A DNA stretch of 64,000 nt from Hyphomicrobiales bacterium (GCA_900489925.1 UEHQ01000034.1:62001-126000); one strand, 5' to 3'; counted from the first letter of the stretch, positions 52,722 through 61,965 are shown. Numbers and translations are program-made. The notes: generated by a model not told the origin, from the sequence alone.

Positions 52722-55483
52722 GTGCCACGCCGCCTGTAGCGATCAAGCAGGCGGGTTTCGTGGCCCGCCTCGACGGGGTCGGCCTGGCCTATGGCAAGGT
52801 TCAGGCGCTCGACGCGATCAATCTCGAAATACCAGCTGATCGCATGGTGGGCTTCATCGGCCCGGATGGGGTTGGCAAGTCGAGCCTCCTGTCAATGATT
52901 GCGGGTGCCCGCGTGGTGCAGAAGGGACGCGTCGAGGTGCTGGGTGGCGACATCGCCGATGCGACGCACCGGCGCGTTACCTCGCCGCGCATCGCCTATA
53001 TGCCGCAAGGCCTTGGCAAGAACCTCTATCCCACCCTGTCTGTCTTCGAAAACGTCGACTTTTTCGGCCGGCTTTTCGGGCAGGGCAGGGAGGAGCGCGA
53101 GCGGCGCATTGCCGGGTTGCTCAAGGGAACCGGCCTCAGTGATTTTGCGGACAGACCAGCCGGAAAACTCTCCGGCGGCATGAAGCAGAAGCTCAGCCTG
53201 TGCTGCGCGCTGATCCACGATCCGGATCTGCTGATCCTCGACGAGCCGACGACAGGTGTCGATCCTCTGTCTCGCCGACAGTTCTGGGAGTTGATCGACA
53301 ACATCCGGCTCAGCCGGCCCGGCATGAGCGTCATCGTCGCCACGGCCTACATGGAGGAAGCCGCGCGCTTCGACTGGCTGGTGGCGATGGATGCCGGGAA
53401 GATCCTGGCGACGGGTACGCCTGCGGAGCTGCTGACAAAGACGGCGACAACCAATCTCGACGCGGCCTTCGTCGCCTTGCTTCCGCAGGAGAAACGCCAG
53501 GGGCACACCGAGGTGATCATGCCGCCGCGGTCGGCCGGCGACGGGACGGAGATTGCCATCGAGGCCGAGCATCTGACGATGCGTTTCGGCAGCTTCACGG
53601 CCGTCGACGATGTCAGCTTCCGCATCGAGCGCGGCGAAATCTTCGGCTTTCTGGGGTCGAACGGTTGCGGCAAGACGACAACAATGAAGATGCTGACCGG
53701 CCTTCTGCCGGCGAGCGAGGGCAAGGCGCGCATCTTCGGCCACGAGGTCGATCCAAATGATCTCGAGGTGCGCCGTCGCGTCGGGTATATGTCGCAGGCT
53801 TTCTCGCTCTACACCGAGCTGACCGTACGGCAGAATCTCGATTTGCATGCCCGGCTTTTCAGCATGGATCCAGCCGTCATCCCGGCGCGCATCGATGAGA
53901 CGATGCGGCGTTTCGATCTCGCGGACGTGATGGAGGCCTTGCCCGACGCGCTGCCGCTCGGCATTCGCCAGCGCCTGTCGCTCGCGGTAGCGATGATCCA
54001 CTCGCCAGATATCCTGATCCTCGACGAGCCGACATCGGGTGTCGATCCGGTAGCGCGCGACAATTTCTGGCAGATCCTCTCCGACCTGTCGCGCAAGGAC
54101 AATGTAACGATCTTCGTCTCCACGCACTTCATGAACGAGGCAGCGCTCTGCGATCGCATATCGCTGATGCATGCCGGCAAGGTCCTGATCAGCGACACGC
54201 CCGCGGCGATCGTCGAAAAGCGGTCGGCGGCAACCCTGGAGGAGGCGTTCGTCGCCTATCTCGAGGATGCCATCGGAACGAAGGATGCCGCGCCACCTGA
54301 TCTCACCGTAGCTGACAGCACGGAAATTGCTTCATCCGGCAGCCGTCGCAGGCAGTTCTTCGATTTCCGCAGGATGTTCGCCTATACGAGGCGTGAAGCG
54401 CTGGAACTGCAGCGGGACCCCATTCGCGCCACCCTGGCGATCGTCGGCAGCGTCATCCTGATGTTCGTCATCGGTTATGGCATCAACATGGATGTGGAGA
54501 ATCTCTCCTTTGCCGTCCTGGATCGCGACGACACCTCGATCAGCCAGGACTATGTGACGCAGATCTCGGGATCGCGATACTTCGAGGAGAAAGCGCCCAT
54601 CCTCGACTACACCGATATGGATCGTCGCATGCGCGCAGGAGAACTGGCGCTTGCCATCGAGATTCCGCCCGGCTTTAGCCGGGACGTCTCACGCGGGCGC
54701 AGCGTCGAGGTTGGTGCATGGATCGATGGCGCCATGCCGAGCCGGGCGGAGACCGTGCGCGGCTACGTGCAGGGGATGCATTCGGAATGGCTGGCGAAGA
54801 AGGCCCAGCAAATTCAGGGCTCCGCAGCCGCTAGCGGCAATTTCCAACTCGATATCCGCTACAGGTATAATCCCGATGTCCAGAGCCTGGTTGCCATGGT
54901 GCCCGGCGTCATTCCGCTGCTTCTGCTGATCATTCCCGCCATGCTAGCGGCACTGAGCGTGGTGCGGGAAAAAGAGCTCGGTTCGATCATCAATTTCTAC
55001 GTGACGCCAGTGACCCGCGTCGAATTCCTGTTCGGCAAGCAGCTTCCCTACATTGCATTGGCCATGCTGAATTTCGTCATGCTGACGGCTTTTGCGGTGT
55101 TCATCTTTCGCGTCCCGTTCACCGGCAGCCTGCTGACCTACGCGCTGGCCGCCCTGCTTTACGTGACGGTGACGACAAGTATCGGCCTTGTCATTTCCGC
55201 CTTCATGGCGAGCCAGATCGCCGCGATCTTCGGAACGGCGCTGATCACCATGATCCCGGCGGTGCAATATTCCGGCTTGATCGACCCCGTGTCGGCGCTT
55301 GAAGGCGCTGGCGCGATCATTGGCAAGATCTATCCGGCTTCCTACTTCGTGACGATCTCGCGCGGCACCTTCTCAAAGGCGCTCGATTTCAGCGATCTCG
55401 CCGGGTCGTTCATTCCCTTGATTATCGCCATACCGGTGCTGCTCACGCTGGGCGCGCTTCTCTTGAAGAAACAGGCGGATTGA
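52718..55483 (+). CDS. RbbA-type fused ABC transporter (two ATPase domains plus ABC-2 permease)
   Basis: This is a 921-residue fusion. The first ATPase covers about residues 15-245 (Walker A GPDGVGKSS, signature LSGGMKQK, LILDEPTTGVDPL). The second covers about 285-510 (Walker A GSNGCGKTT, a degenerate signature near LPLGIRQRLSLA, LILDEPTSGVDPV). The last 350 residues are an ABC-2 membrane domain with a large periplasmic loop. The layout matches RbbA/YhiH, once called ribosome-associated, now best seen as an exporter with YhiI and YhhJ. It probably works with the adjacent adaptor and permease. The cargo is unknown. Confidence 0.9.
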   Translation: MSATPPVAIKQAGFVARLDGVGLAYGKVQALDAINLEIPADRMVGFIGPDGVGKSSLLSMIAGARVVQKGRVEVLGGDIADATHRRVTSPRIAYMPQGLGKNLYPTLSVFENVDFFGRLFGQGREERERRIAGLLKGTGLSDFADRPAGKLSGGMKQKLSLCCALIHDPDLLILDEPTTGVDPLSRRQFWELIDNIRLSRPGMSVIVATAYMEEAARFDWLVAMDAGKILATGTPAELLTKTATTNLDAAFVALLPQEKRQGHTEVIMPPRSAGDGTEIAIEAEHLTMRFGSFTAVDDVSFRIERGEIFGFLGSNGCGKTTTMKMLTGLLPASEGKARIFGHEVDPNDLEVRRRVGYMSQAFSLYTELTVRQNLDLHARLFSMDPAVIPARIDETMRRFDLADVMEALPDALPLGIRQRLSLAVAMIHSPDILILDEPTSGVDPVARDNFWQILSDLSRKDNVTIFVSTHFMNEAALCDRISLMHAGKVLISDTPAAIVEKRSAATLEEAFVAYLEDAIGTKDAAPPDLTVADSTEIASSGSRRRQFFDFRRMFAYTRREALELQRDPIRATLAIVGSVILMFVIGYGINMDVENLSFAVLDRDDTSISQDYVTQISGSRYFEEKAPILDYTDMDRRMRAGELALAIEIPPGFSRDVSRGRSVEVGAWIDGAMPSRAETVRGYVQGMHSEWLAKKAQQIQGSAAASGNFQLDIRYRYNPDVQSLVAMVPGVIPLLLLIIPAMLAALSVVREKELGSIINFYVTPVTRVEFLFGKQLPYIALAMLNFVMLTAFAVFIFRVPFTGSLLTYALAALLYVTVTTSIGLVISAFMASQIAAIFGTALITMIPAVQYSGLIDPVSALEGAGAIIGKIYPASYFVTISRGTFSKALDFSDLAGSFIPLIIAIPVLLTLGALLLKKQAD

Positions 55484-55485
55484 CG

Positions 55486-56598
55486 ATGAGGTTATCCAGC
55501 GTTTACCGGCTTGGAGTGAAGGAGCTTTGGGGGCTGGTGCGCGATCCCATGCTCCTCATCCTCATCGTCTACGCCTTCACGCTTTCGATCTACACGTCCT
55601 CGAAATCGGCACCGGAAACGCTTAACCGCGCTGCGATCTCGATCGTCGACGAGGACCAGTCGCCGATTTCCTCACGCATCATCACCGCATTCTATCCACC
55701 CTATTTCGTCGTCCCCCGCCTGATCACGCTATCCGAGGTGGACCAGCGGATGGATGCCGGCCTCGACACGTTCGCGCTCGACATTCCACCGAATTTCCAG
55801 CGTGACGTGCTCGCCGGTCGATCCCCTTCGATCCAGCTGAATGTCGATGCGACGCGCATTTCTCAGGCATTCACCGGTAGCGGCTATGTCCAGTCGATCG
55901 TCGCAGGCGAGGTCAACGAGTTCGTCAACCGCTATCGCGGGGAGACCCCTGTCCCGGTCGATCTTGCCTTGCGAGCGCGGTTCAATCCGCAGCTCGACAA
56001 GGGTTGGTTCAGTTCGATCAACAACCTGATCTCATCGATCACGATGCTGTCGATCATCCTGACCGGGGCAGCACTTATCCGCGAACGGGAACATGGAACG
56101 ATCGAACATTTGCTCGTCATGCCAGTGACGCCGCTTGAGATCATGCTGAGCAAGATCTGGTCGATGGGCCTGGTGGTGGTCGGCGCCTCGCTCTTTTCGC
56201 TGATTGTCGTCATTCAGGGGCTGCTGGAAGTGCCGATCGAAGGGTCGTTCACGCTCTTTGCGATCGGCACGATCCTCGATGTGTTCGCCATGACCTGCAT
56301 GGGTATCTTCCTGGCGACAGTGGCGGGATCGATGCCGCAATTCGGCCTGTTGCTGATGCTCGTGCTGATCCCGCTGCAGATGCTTTCCGGCGGGACGACG
56401 CCGCGCGAGAGCATGCCTGAGATTATCCAGCACATCATGCTCGCGGCGCCGAACACGCATTTCGTCATCCTGTCGCAGGCGGTCCTGTTTCGGGCAGCAG
56501 GCTTCAGTGTCGTGTGGCCGCAACTGGCGGCGCTGCTCGGCATCGGTGCGATCTTTTTCCATTTTTCTTTGCGGCGATTCCGCCAGTTCCTGCGGTGA
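55486..56598 (+). CDS. ABC-2 type permease (YhhJ-like)
   Basis: This 370-residue membrane protein has one N-terminal segment, a large periplasmic domain (about 45-175) and five to six C-terminal segments with EHGTIEHLLVMPVTPLEIMLSKIW, typical of YhhJ and other ABC-2 permeases. It forms the second half of the exporter pore with the RbbA-type protein. The frame starts at a TTG overlapping the previous stop; the ATG at 55486 is likelier. A hairpin lies about 40 bases after the stop. Confidence 0.88.
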   Translation: MRLSSVYRLGVKELWGLVRDPMLLILIVYAFTLSIYTSSKSAPETLNRAAISIVDEDQSPISSRIITAFYPPYFVVPRLITLSEVDQRMDAGLDTFALDIPPNFQRDVLAGRSPSIQLNVDATRISQAFTGSGYVQSIVAGEVNEFVNRYRGETPVPVDLALRARFNPQLDKGWFSSINNLISSITMLSIILTGAALIREREHGTIEHLLVMPVTPLEIMLSKIWSMGLVVVGASLFSLIVVIQGLLEVPIEGSFTLFAIGTILDVFAMTCMGIFLATVAGSMPQFGLLLMLVLIPLQMLSGGTTPRESMPEIIQHIMLAAPNTHFVILSQAVLFRAAGFSVVWPQLAALLGIGAIFFHFSLRRFRQFLR

Positions 56599-56635
56599 GT
56601 CGTCGGGAATCGCCTGAAGTCAGTTGGTTGGTGCA

Positions 56636-56657
56636 CGGCCACACTTTTGCGTGGCCG
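56636..56657 (+). terminator. Hairpin after the exporter operon
   Basis: CGGCCAC and GTGGCCG pair around an 8-base loop. It probably ends the exporter transcript. It argues that the NrtR-type gene starts after this point instead of at the overlapping GTG at 56595. Confidence 0.45.
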
Positions 56658-56708
56658 CCGCCTGTGTCAGAGATTGTCTGTTCGACACAAACAGGATTCG
56701 CAGCTTCC

Positions 56709-57611
56709 TTGACGATTGGATTTGCACACGCCGAATTGATTGCAGTACTGGCCGCCGTCACTGGCGGCGAGCCACGGGTCATGACCATCCGTTCCGGTGA
56801 CGCCCTGCCGTCGGGCCCGTTCGAGATGGGACACCGCACGCTGCAGAGTGGGCTCAGAGAGTGGGTGCAGGAGCAGACGGCCCATCCTGTCGGTTATCTC
56901 GAGCAGCTCTATACATTCGCCGACCGCGATCGGAACAACGAGATCCTCGGCGGGCGGACGATTTCGATCAGCTACCTCGGCCTCGTGCGCGAACAGGCTG
57001 CCCCAGGCGCCGGCCGGCCGGGCTGGCATGGCTGGTACGAGTATTTTCCATGGGAAGACCGGCGCGCCGGCGCGCCGGCGATCCTGGAGGAGCTTTCAGC
57101 ACGCCTGGAAGCATGGGCGCAAAGTGATCCCGTACGGCGCGACGAACGCCTGCGCCGCGGCGCCTTTGCATTCGGGTTCGGCGAGGCCGGCTGGAACGAG
57201 GATCTCGTGCTGCAGCGCTACGAGCTGCTTTATGAGGCGGGAATTGTTGCCGAGGCCGGCGCGACGCCGGCGCTCAACCCCGGCCGGGTGATGTTTGCCG
57301 ATCACCGGCGCATCCTCGCCACCGGCATTGCGAGATTGCGCGCCAAGATCAAGTACCGCCCCGTCGTCTTCGAGTTGATGCCGGATAGTTTCACGCTGCT
57401 GCAGCTGCAACGGACTGTCGAAGCCCTTGCCGGCCTGACGCTGCACAAGCAGAACTTTCGTCGCCTTGTCGAGCTGCAGGAGCTGGTCGAGGAAACCGGC
57501 GAAACCGAAAGCGAGACCGGTGGGCGGCCCGCCAAGCTGTTTCGCTATCGTCGCGCGGTTCTCGAGGAACGCGCTCTGGCCGGATCGAAATTGCCGCTCT
57601 CCCGCAATTGA
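56709..57611 (+). CDS. NrtR-type transcriptional regulator of NAD synthesis
   Basis: This protein of about 300 residues has an N-terminal Nudix-like domain (ELIAVLAAVTGGEPRVMTIR, then PSGPFEMGHRTLQSGLREWV and YLEQLYTFADRDRN) and a C-terminal winged helix (SFTLLQLQRTVEALAGLTLH, then FRRLVELQELVEETG). This is the NrtR arrangement; NrtR binds ADP-ribose or related NAD intermediates and represses NAD genes. It lies just upstream of nadABC, and two similar palindromes overlap the nadA promoter. The start is uncertain: TTG at 56709 follows the hairpin and fits the family, while a GTG at 56595 overlaps the exporter stop. I call the family with confidence, the start less so. Confidence 0.8.
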   Translation: MTIGFAHAELIAVLAAVTGGEPRVMTIRSGDALPSGPFEMGHRTLQSGLREWVQEQTAHPVGYLEQLYTFADRDRNNEILGGRTISISYLGLVREQAAPGAGRPGWHGWYEYFPWEDRRAGAPAILEELSARLEAWAQSDPVRRDERLRRGAFAFGFGEAGWNEDLVLQRYELLYEAGIVAEAGATPALNPGRVMFADHRRILATGIARLRAKIKYRPVVFELMPDSFTLLQLQRTVEALAGLTLHKQNFRRLVELQELVEETGETESETGGRPAKLFRYRRAVLEERALAGSKLPLSRN

Positions 57612-57636
57612 CATATGCTCATAATGAGAATATCTA
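57608..57636 (+). promoter_or_regulatory. nadA promoter
   Basis: TTGACA (57608-57613) and TATCTA (57631-57636) are separated by exactly 17 bases, with an NrtR-type palindrome in the spacer. Confidence 0.65.
57613..57633. promoter_or_regulatory. NrtR-type operator 1
   Basis: The palindrome has core CTCAT-A-ATGAG and flanking ATAT on each side. It lies within the -35/-10 spacer of the nadA promoter and would block RNA polymerase when bound. Confidence 0.6.
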
Positions 57637-57647
57637 TTTGCCGATAA

Positions 57648-57666
57648 TATACTCACATCGAGTATA
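57648..57666. promoter_or_regulatory. NrtR-type operator 2
   Basis: A perfect inverted repeat, TATACTC and GAGTATA around ACATC, shares the CTCA/TGAG-like pattern of operator 1. It lies just downstream of the -10 box. Confidence 0.65.
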
Positions 57667-57680
57667 AATAGGAGTCGGCA

Positions 57681-58652
57681 ATGAATCATCCCGTTTCCGC
57701 ATCCTCGCTCTACGAGCGGGTCAGCCGTGTCATTCCGAAGGCGGAGTGGATGTCCTTCGAGGACGATGTGAATGCGATCCTCCGCCTGAAGCGCGAGCGC
57801 AACGCTGTCATCCTCGCTCACAACTACCAAGCACCGGAAATCTTCCATGGGGTTGCCGATATCGTCGGCGACAGTCTGGCTCTGGCGCGCAAGGCAATCG
57901 AGGTCGACGCGGATGTGATCGTCCTTGCCGGTGTGCATTTCATGGCCGAGACGGCAAAGCTTCTCAATCCCGGCAAGACGGTTCTCATCCCCGACATGGG
58001 GGCGGGCTGCTCGCTGGCGGATTCGATCACGCCGGATGATGTCGCGCTTTTGCGCCAGACCCATCCCGGTGTGCCGATCATTACCTACGTCAATACCTCG
58101 GCAGCCGTGAAGGCTGCATCCGACATCTGCTGCACGTCAGGCAACGCCAAGCAGGTTGTCGAGTCGCTCGGCGTGCCACGGGTGCTGATGATCCCGGACG
58201 AATACCTTGCTCGCAACGTCGCCCGGGAAACCAACGTCGAGATTCTCGCATGGCACGGCCACTGCGAAGTGCATGAACTCTTCACCGCCGCCGACGTTCG
58301 CCAGCTGCGTGAGAACCATCCCGGCGTGCTGGTGCTTGCGCATCCCGAGTGTCCGCCGGATGTCGTGGCGGAAGCCGATTTCGCCGGCTCGACCGCTGTG
58401 ATGTCCGACTACGTCGCCAACAGGAAGCCGGCACGCGTGGTGCTCCTGACCGAATGCTCGATGAGCGATAACGTCGCCGTTCACCATCCCGACGTCGAGT
58501 TCATCCGCCCCTGCAATCTTTGCCCTCACATGAAGCGTATTACGCTTTCGAACATCCGCACGGCGCTGGAAGAGAACCGGCACGAAGTCACGGTTGATCC
58601 CGCTGTCGCGGTCGCCGCGCGTCGGGCCGTCGAGCGGATGCTGGCGATATGA
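57681..58652 (+). CDS. nadA: Quinolinate synthase
   Basis: This 323-residue NadA condenses iminoaspartate and dihydroxyacetone phosphate to quinolinate using a [4Fe-4S] cluster. Likely cluster cysteines are in MGAGCSLAD, HPECPP and RPCNLCPHM. Other family marks are LAHNYQAPEI, THPGVPIITYVN, AAVKAASDICCTSGNA and a late HMKRITL. GGAG precedes the ATG. It is the first gene of nadABC, under the NrtR-type operators; the nadB start overlaps its stop. Confidence 0.97.
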   Translation: MNHPVSASSLYERVSRVIPKAEWMSFEDDVNAILRLKRERNAVILAHNYQAPEIFHGVADIVGDSLALARKAIEVDADVIVLAGVHFMAETAKLLNPGKTVLIPDMGAGCSLADSITPDDVALLRQTHPGVPIITYVNTSAAVKAASDICCTSGNAKQVVESLGVPRVLMIPDEYLARNVARETNVEILAWHGHCEVHELFTAADVRQLRENHPGVLVLAHPECPPDVVAEADFAGSTAVMSDYVANRKPARVVLLTECSMSDNVAVHHPDVEFIRPCNLCPHMKRITLSNIRTALEENRHEVTVDPAVAVAARRAVERMLAI

Positions 58653-60193
58653 CCGTCACCCTTGGCGAGTTTGCCGACCATGTGGTGATTGTCGGCAGCG
58701 GCCTGGCGGGGCTGATGACCGCGTTGACGCTGGCGCCGCAGCCCGTCGTTATCGTGACCCGCGCAGCACTCGGCGCCGAAAGCTCGAGCGCCTGGGCGCA
58801 GGGTGGCATCGCCGCGGCGCTTGGTGCCGATGACAGCACCGGTCTGCATCTGGCAGATACTCTCGGGGCGGGCGACGGCCTCTGCGACGCACGGGCGGCA
58901 GCCGCCATTATTGCCGAAGGACCGGCTGTTATTGCGGCACTGGAGCGTGCAGGCGTGGACTTCGATCGTGCCGCGAACGGGCAGCTGGCGCTGGGGCTCG
59001 AAGCCGCCCACTCACGCCGCCGGATCGTTCATTCCGCGGGCGACGGATCGGGCGCCGCGATCGTAAACGCCCTCGTGCGGGCCGTTTCCACTACCCCTTC
59101 GATCAAGATACTGGAAGGGGCGGAAGCGCGGGCAATCCTGATGGGCGACGAGGCCGTGGCTGGCCTACTCCTGTCTGTCGGCGGAAACAGCGCAGTGATC
59201 CGGACCTCGAAGGGTGTTCTCGCGACCGGTGGCCTCGGCGGCCTTTACGACGCAACGACAAACCCCGTTTTAAACGTCGGCCAGGGAATAGCGCTGGCAG
59301 CGCGGGCCGGAGCGATGCTCGCCGACATGGAGTTCGTGCAATTCCATCCGACAGGTCTCGATTCCGCGCGCCGCCCACTGGCGCTGATCAGCGAGGCGGT
59401 GCGGGGCGAGGGTGCCTTGCTCGTCAACGATCGCGGCGATCGCTTCATGGCAGATGTCGAGGGCGCCGAACTTGCCCCGCGCGATGTCGTTGCGCGGGCA
59501 ATCAGCGCCGAACTGTCGCAAGGCCGGCGTGTCTATCTCGATGCCCGCCAAGCACTGGGGAGCCGTTTTGCCTCACGCTTCCCGACCATTCATCAAATTT
59601 GCCGGGACGCGGCGATCGATCCGGGCCGCGACCTCATTCCCGTGCGTCCGGCCGCCCATTATCATATGGGTGGCGTGGCAACGGATCTCAGAGCGCGGAG
59701 TTCCGTGGCCGGCCTCTGGGTCGTTGGCGAAGCCGCGTCAACCGGACTCCATGGCGCCAACCGGCTTGCCAGCAACTCCCTGCTCGAAGCTGCCGTCATG
59801 GGCCTGCGCGCTGGCGAGGATATCGCCGGCGTGATCTCGCGACCCACGGCCGTCAGTGTTTCAGGCGATCATCACCTGAAATCGGCCGCGGACATCGCTG
59901 CGGTTCGTTCTATCGTCTCGCGCCAACTCGGCGTGTTGCGCAGCGCCGGTGGTCTTCAGGCGGCCGTTGCCGCCCTGCTGCCGTTGGCCGAGAGTGCTGG
60001 GATGCATTCGGATCCCGCCATCGTGGCGCTTCTGATCGCGGTATCGGCAATGCTGCGGACAGAATCGCGCGGAGCCCACGCCCGCACCGATTTCCCGCTG
60101 AAGCACGAGAGCGCCGAAAGGCGGAGCCTGACGCTTTCCGATGCACTCGACATTGCGCGTGCGACGACCCATTCATTTGCCCGGAGTGCATGA
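58649..60193 (+). CDS. nadB: L-aspartate oxidase
   Basis: This 514-residue FAD enzyme oxidises L-aspartate to iminoaspartate for NadA. It has the dinucleotide motif GSGLAGLMTAL near residues 14-24, SSSAWAQGGIAAALGADDS, MEFVQFHPTGL, HYHMGGVATDL and GLHGANRLASNSLLEA, as in the succinate dehydrogenase/fumarate reductase flavoprotein superfamily. The C-terminal helical part is short, slightly below the usual length. It overlaps nadA by four bases, and nadC begins one base after its stop. Confidence 0.95.
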   Translation: MTVTLGEFADHVVIVGSGLAGLMTALTLAPQPVVIVTRAALGAESSSAWAQGGIAAALGADDSTGLHLADTLGAGDGLCDARAAAAIIAEGPAVIAALERAGVDFDRAANGQLALGLEAAHSRRRIVHSAGDGSGAAIVNALVRAVSTTPSIKILEGAEARAILMGDEAVAGLLLSVGGNSAVIRTSKGVLATGGLGGLYDATTNPVLNVGQGIALAARAGAMLADMEFVQFHPTGLDSARRPLALISEAVRGEGALLVNDRGDRFMADVEGAELAPRDVVARAISAELSQGRRVYLDARQALGSRFASRFPTIHQICRDAAIDPGRDLIPVRPAAHYHMGGVATDLRARSSVAGLWVVGEAASTGLHGANRLASNSLLEAAVMGLRAGEDIAGVISRPTAVSVSGDHHLKSAADIAAVRSIVSRQLGVLRSAGGLQAAVAALLPLAESAGMHSDPAIVALLIAVSAMLRTESRGAHARTDFPLKHESAERRSLTLSDALDIARATTHSFARSA

Positions 60194-60194
60194 C

Positions 60195-61049
60195 ATGACC
60201 ATCGTTTCCCTTCCGCGCCTCATCATCGAACCGCTCGTGCGTGCGGCCCTCCTCGAGGATCTGGGTCTTGCGGGCGACATCACTTCCGCCGCGGTCATTC
60301 CGGCGGATCACCACTCCTCCCTCGTCATGGCGGCGCGCGAAAACGGCGTGATTGCCGGGCTTGATGCGACTGAGCTGGCATTTTCACTCGTCGATCCTGG
60401 GATCACCATGAGACGACATCTGGAAGACGGTTCGGTCGTCAAGCCGGGCGACATCATCGCCACCATCAGCGGCCCTTCGCGCGGCCTGTTGACCGGCGAG
60501 CGAACAGCCTTGAATTTTCTGGGACACCTTTCCGGTATCGCCACGGTCACCGCAACGCTGGTCGATGCGGTGAAAGGCACCAGGGCATCCATCGCCTGTA
60601 CGCGCAAGACCACGCCTGGCCTGCGCGCCCTCGAGAAATACGCCGTTCGCGCGGGCGGCGGCATGAACCACCGCTTCGCGCTGCATGATGCGGTCCTCAT
60701 CAAGGATAATCACGTGGCGATTGCCGGCGGGGTCCGCGAAGCGATCCGCCGCGCCAAGGGCGGCGTCGGCCATATGGTCAAGATCGAGGTCGAGGTCGAT
60801 ACGCTCGATCAACTCCGCGACGCCATGGCGGAAGGCGTTGATGCCGTCCTTCTCGACAACATGACGCCGCGGCAGCTGCGAGAGGCCGTTGCAATTGTCG
60901 ATGGTCGCGCGATCACCGAAGCCTCGGGGCGTGTCACTCCCGCGACGGTGGCGGAGGTCGCATCGTCTGGCGTGGACCTGATATCGGTCGGTTGGTGCAC
61001 GCACAGCGCGCCGACGCTGGACATTGGGTTGGATATGCTGCCCAATTGA
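60195..61049 (+). CDS. nadC: Nicotinate-nucleotide pyrophosphorylase (carboxylating)
   Basis: This 284-residue quinolinate phosphoribosyltransferase makes nicotinate mononucleotide, CO2 and PPi from quinolinate and PRPP. It has LLEDLGLAGDITSAAV near the start, ERTALNFLGHLSGIAT, CTRKTTPGLRALEKYAV, GGGMNHRFALHDAVLIKDNH, KIEVEVDTLDQ, DAVLLDNM and ISVGWCTHSAPTLDIGLDM. The ATG at 60195 comes one base after the nadB stop; the longer frame is excluded by overlap. It closes the de novo NAD operon nadABC. Confidence 0.97.
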   Translation: MTIVSLPRLIIEPLVRAALLEDLGLAGDITSAAVIPADHHSSLVMAARENGVIAGLDATELAFSLVDPGITMRRHLEDGSVVKPGDIIATISGPSRGLLTGERTALNFLGHLSGIATVTATLVDAVKGTRASIACTRKTTPGLRALEKYAVRAGGGMNHRFALHDAVLIKDNHVAIAGGVREAIRRAKGGVGHMVKIEVEVDTLDQLRDAMAEGVDAVLLDNMTPRQLREAVAIVDGRAITEASGRVTPATVAEVASSGVDLISVGWCTHSAPTLDIGLDMLPN

Positions 61050-61112
61050 AATTGTTGGCAATTCCGGCGCTGCCCGACTATCGTTCCTTCTCTCTGCGAA
61101 GAAGGTCCGCCG

Positions 61113-61922
61113 ATGCGTCTCGCCAGTATTGCCATGTATGTCGCTCCGCCACCCCTACTGGGGGCGACCAGGGACCTCTGGACCTTTCTGCAGGCTTATC
61201 TGCAAAGGGCGGGCCTGCCGGATGTGCCGTCGCAACTGGACCAGTCTGTCGCGCATGACGCGGCATGGCTGCGGCCGGATCTGCTTCTGGCCCAGACCTG
61301 CGGCTATCCCTATGTGACGCGGCTGCGTGGTAGGGTCAGGCTGGTGGCAACGCCCGTCTACGACCTGCCGGGCTGCGACGGCCCCTTGATGCGCAGCTTC
61401 ATCATTGTCCATCAAGCTAGTGCATGGGGTTCGCTTAAGGACCTGCGCGGGTCGCGAGCCGCGATCAATAGCCCCGACAGCAATTCCGGCAGCAATCTCT
61501 TTCGTGCCGAAATTGCACCCTTTGCGGAAAACGGCTGTTTCTTTTCCGAGGTGGTAGAGACGGGCGGCCACGGCGCCAGCATGGACGCGGTCTCCGGCGG
61601 ACAGGCGGATGTGGCAGCAATCGACTGCGTGACCTACGGCCTTATCAAGCGCTTCGACCCGCAAAGGGTATCCAACTTACGGATCCTTGCCCAAACGAAG
61701 CCTGGGCCCGGGCTACCTTTCGTAACGGCGGACGCGACCACGGACCGGGAACTTGGCCTTTTGCGCAAGGCTCTGGTGGCGGCAATCGCCGAGCCGTCCT
61801 TGGCCAGCGCACGCGACACTCTCTCGCTGTCTGGTTTCGTGCAGCTCGTTGATGCCGACTATGAGCCTCTTCTGGACTTCGAGCGTCAGGCCGCCACGGG
61901 TGGCTATCCCAGGATCACCTGA
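61113..61922 (+). CDS. PhnD-like phosphate/phosphonate-binding family protein without signal peptide
   Basis: This is a 269-residue protein related to PhnD/SsuA-type periplasmic binding proteins. It has LLLAQTCGYPYVT, a conserved FIIVHQASAWGSLKDLRGSRAA region, NSPDSNSGSNLFRAEIAP and a DVAAIDCVTYGL motif, typical of the family. Unlike transported relatives it begins directly with MRLASIAMYVAPPPLLGATR and has no signal peptide, so it may be cytoplasmic and act as a sensor or enzyme. No transporter genes follow. A bidirectional terminator lies 16 bases after the stop. Confidence 0.75.
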   Translation: MRLASIAMYVAPPPLLGATRDLWTFLQAYLQRAGLPDVPSQLDQSVAHDAAWLRPDLLLAQTCGYPYVTRLRGRVRLVATPVYDLPGCDGPLMRSFIIVHQASAWGSLKDLRGSRAAINSPDSNSGSNLFRAEIAPFAENGCFFSEVVETGGHGASMDAVSGGQADVAAIDCVTYGLIKRFDPQRVSNLRILAQTKPGPGLPFVTADATTDRELGLLRKALVAAIAEPSLASARDTLSLSGFVQLVDADYEPLLDFERQAATGGYPRIT

Positions 61923-61937
61923 ACCACATCGCAAATA

Positions 61938-61965
61938 CACCCATGTTCCATATACAACATGGGTG
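61938..61965. terminator. Bidirectional terminator
   Basis: A 10-bp perfect stem, CACCCATGTT with AACATGGGTG, and an 8-base loop sit between two convergent genes. Confidence 0.65.
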
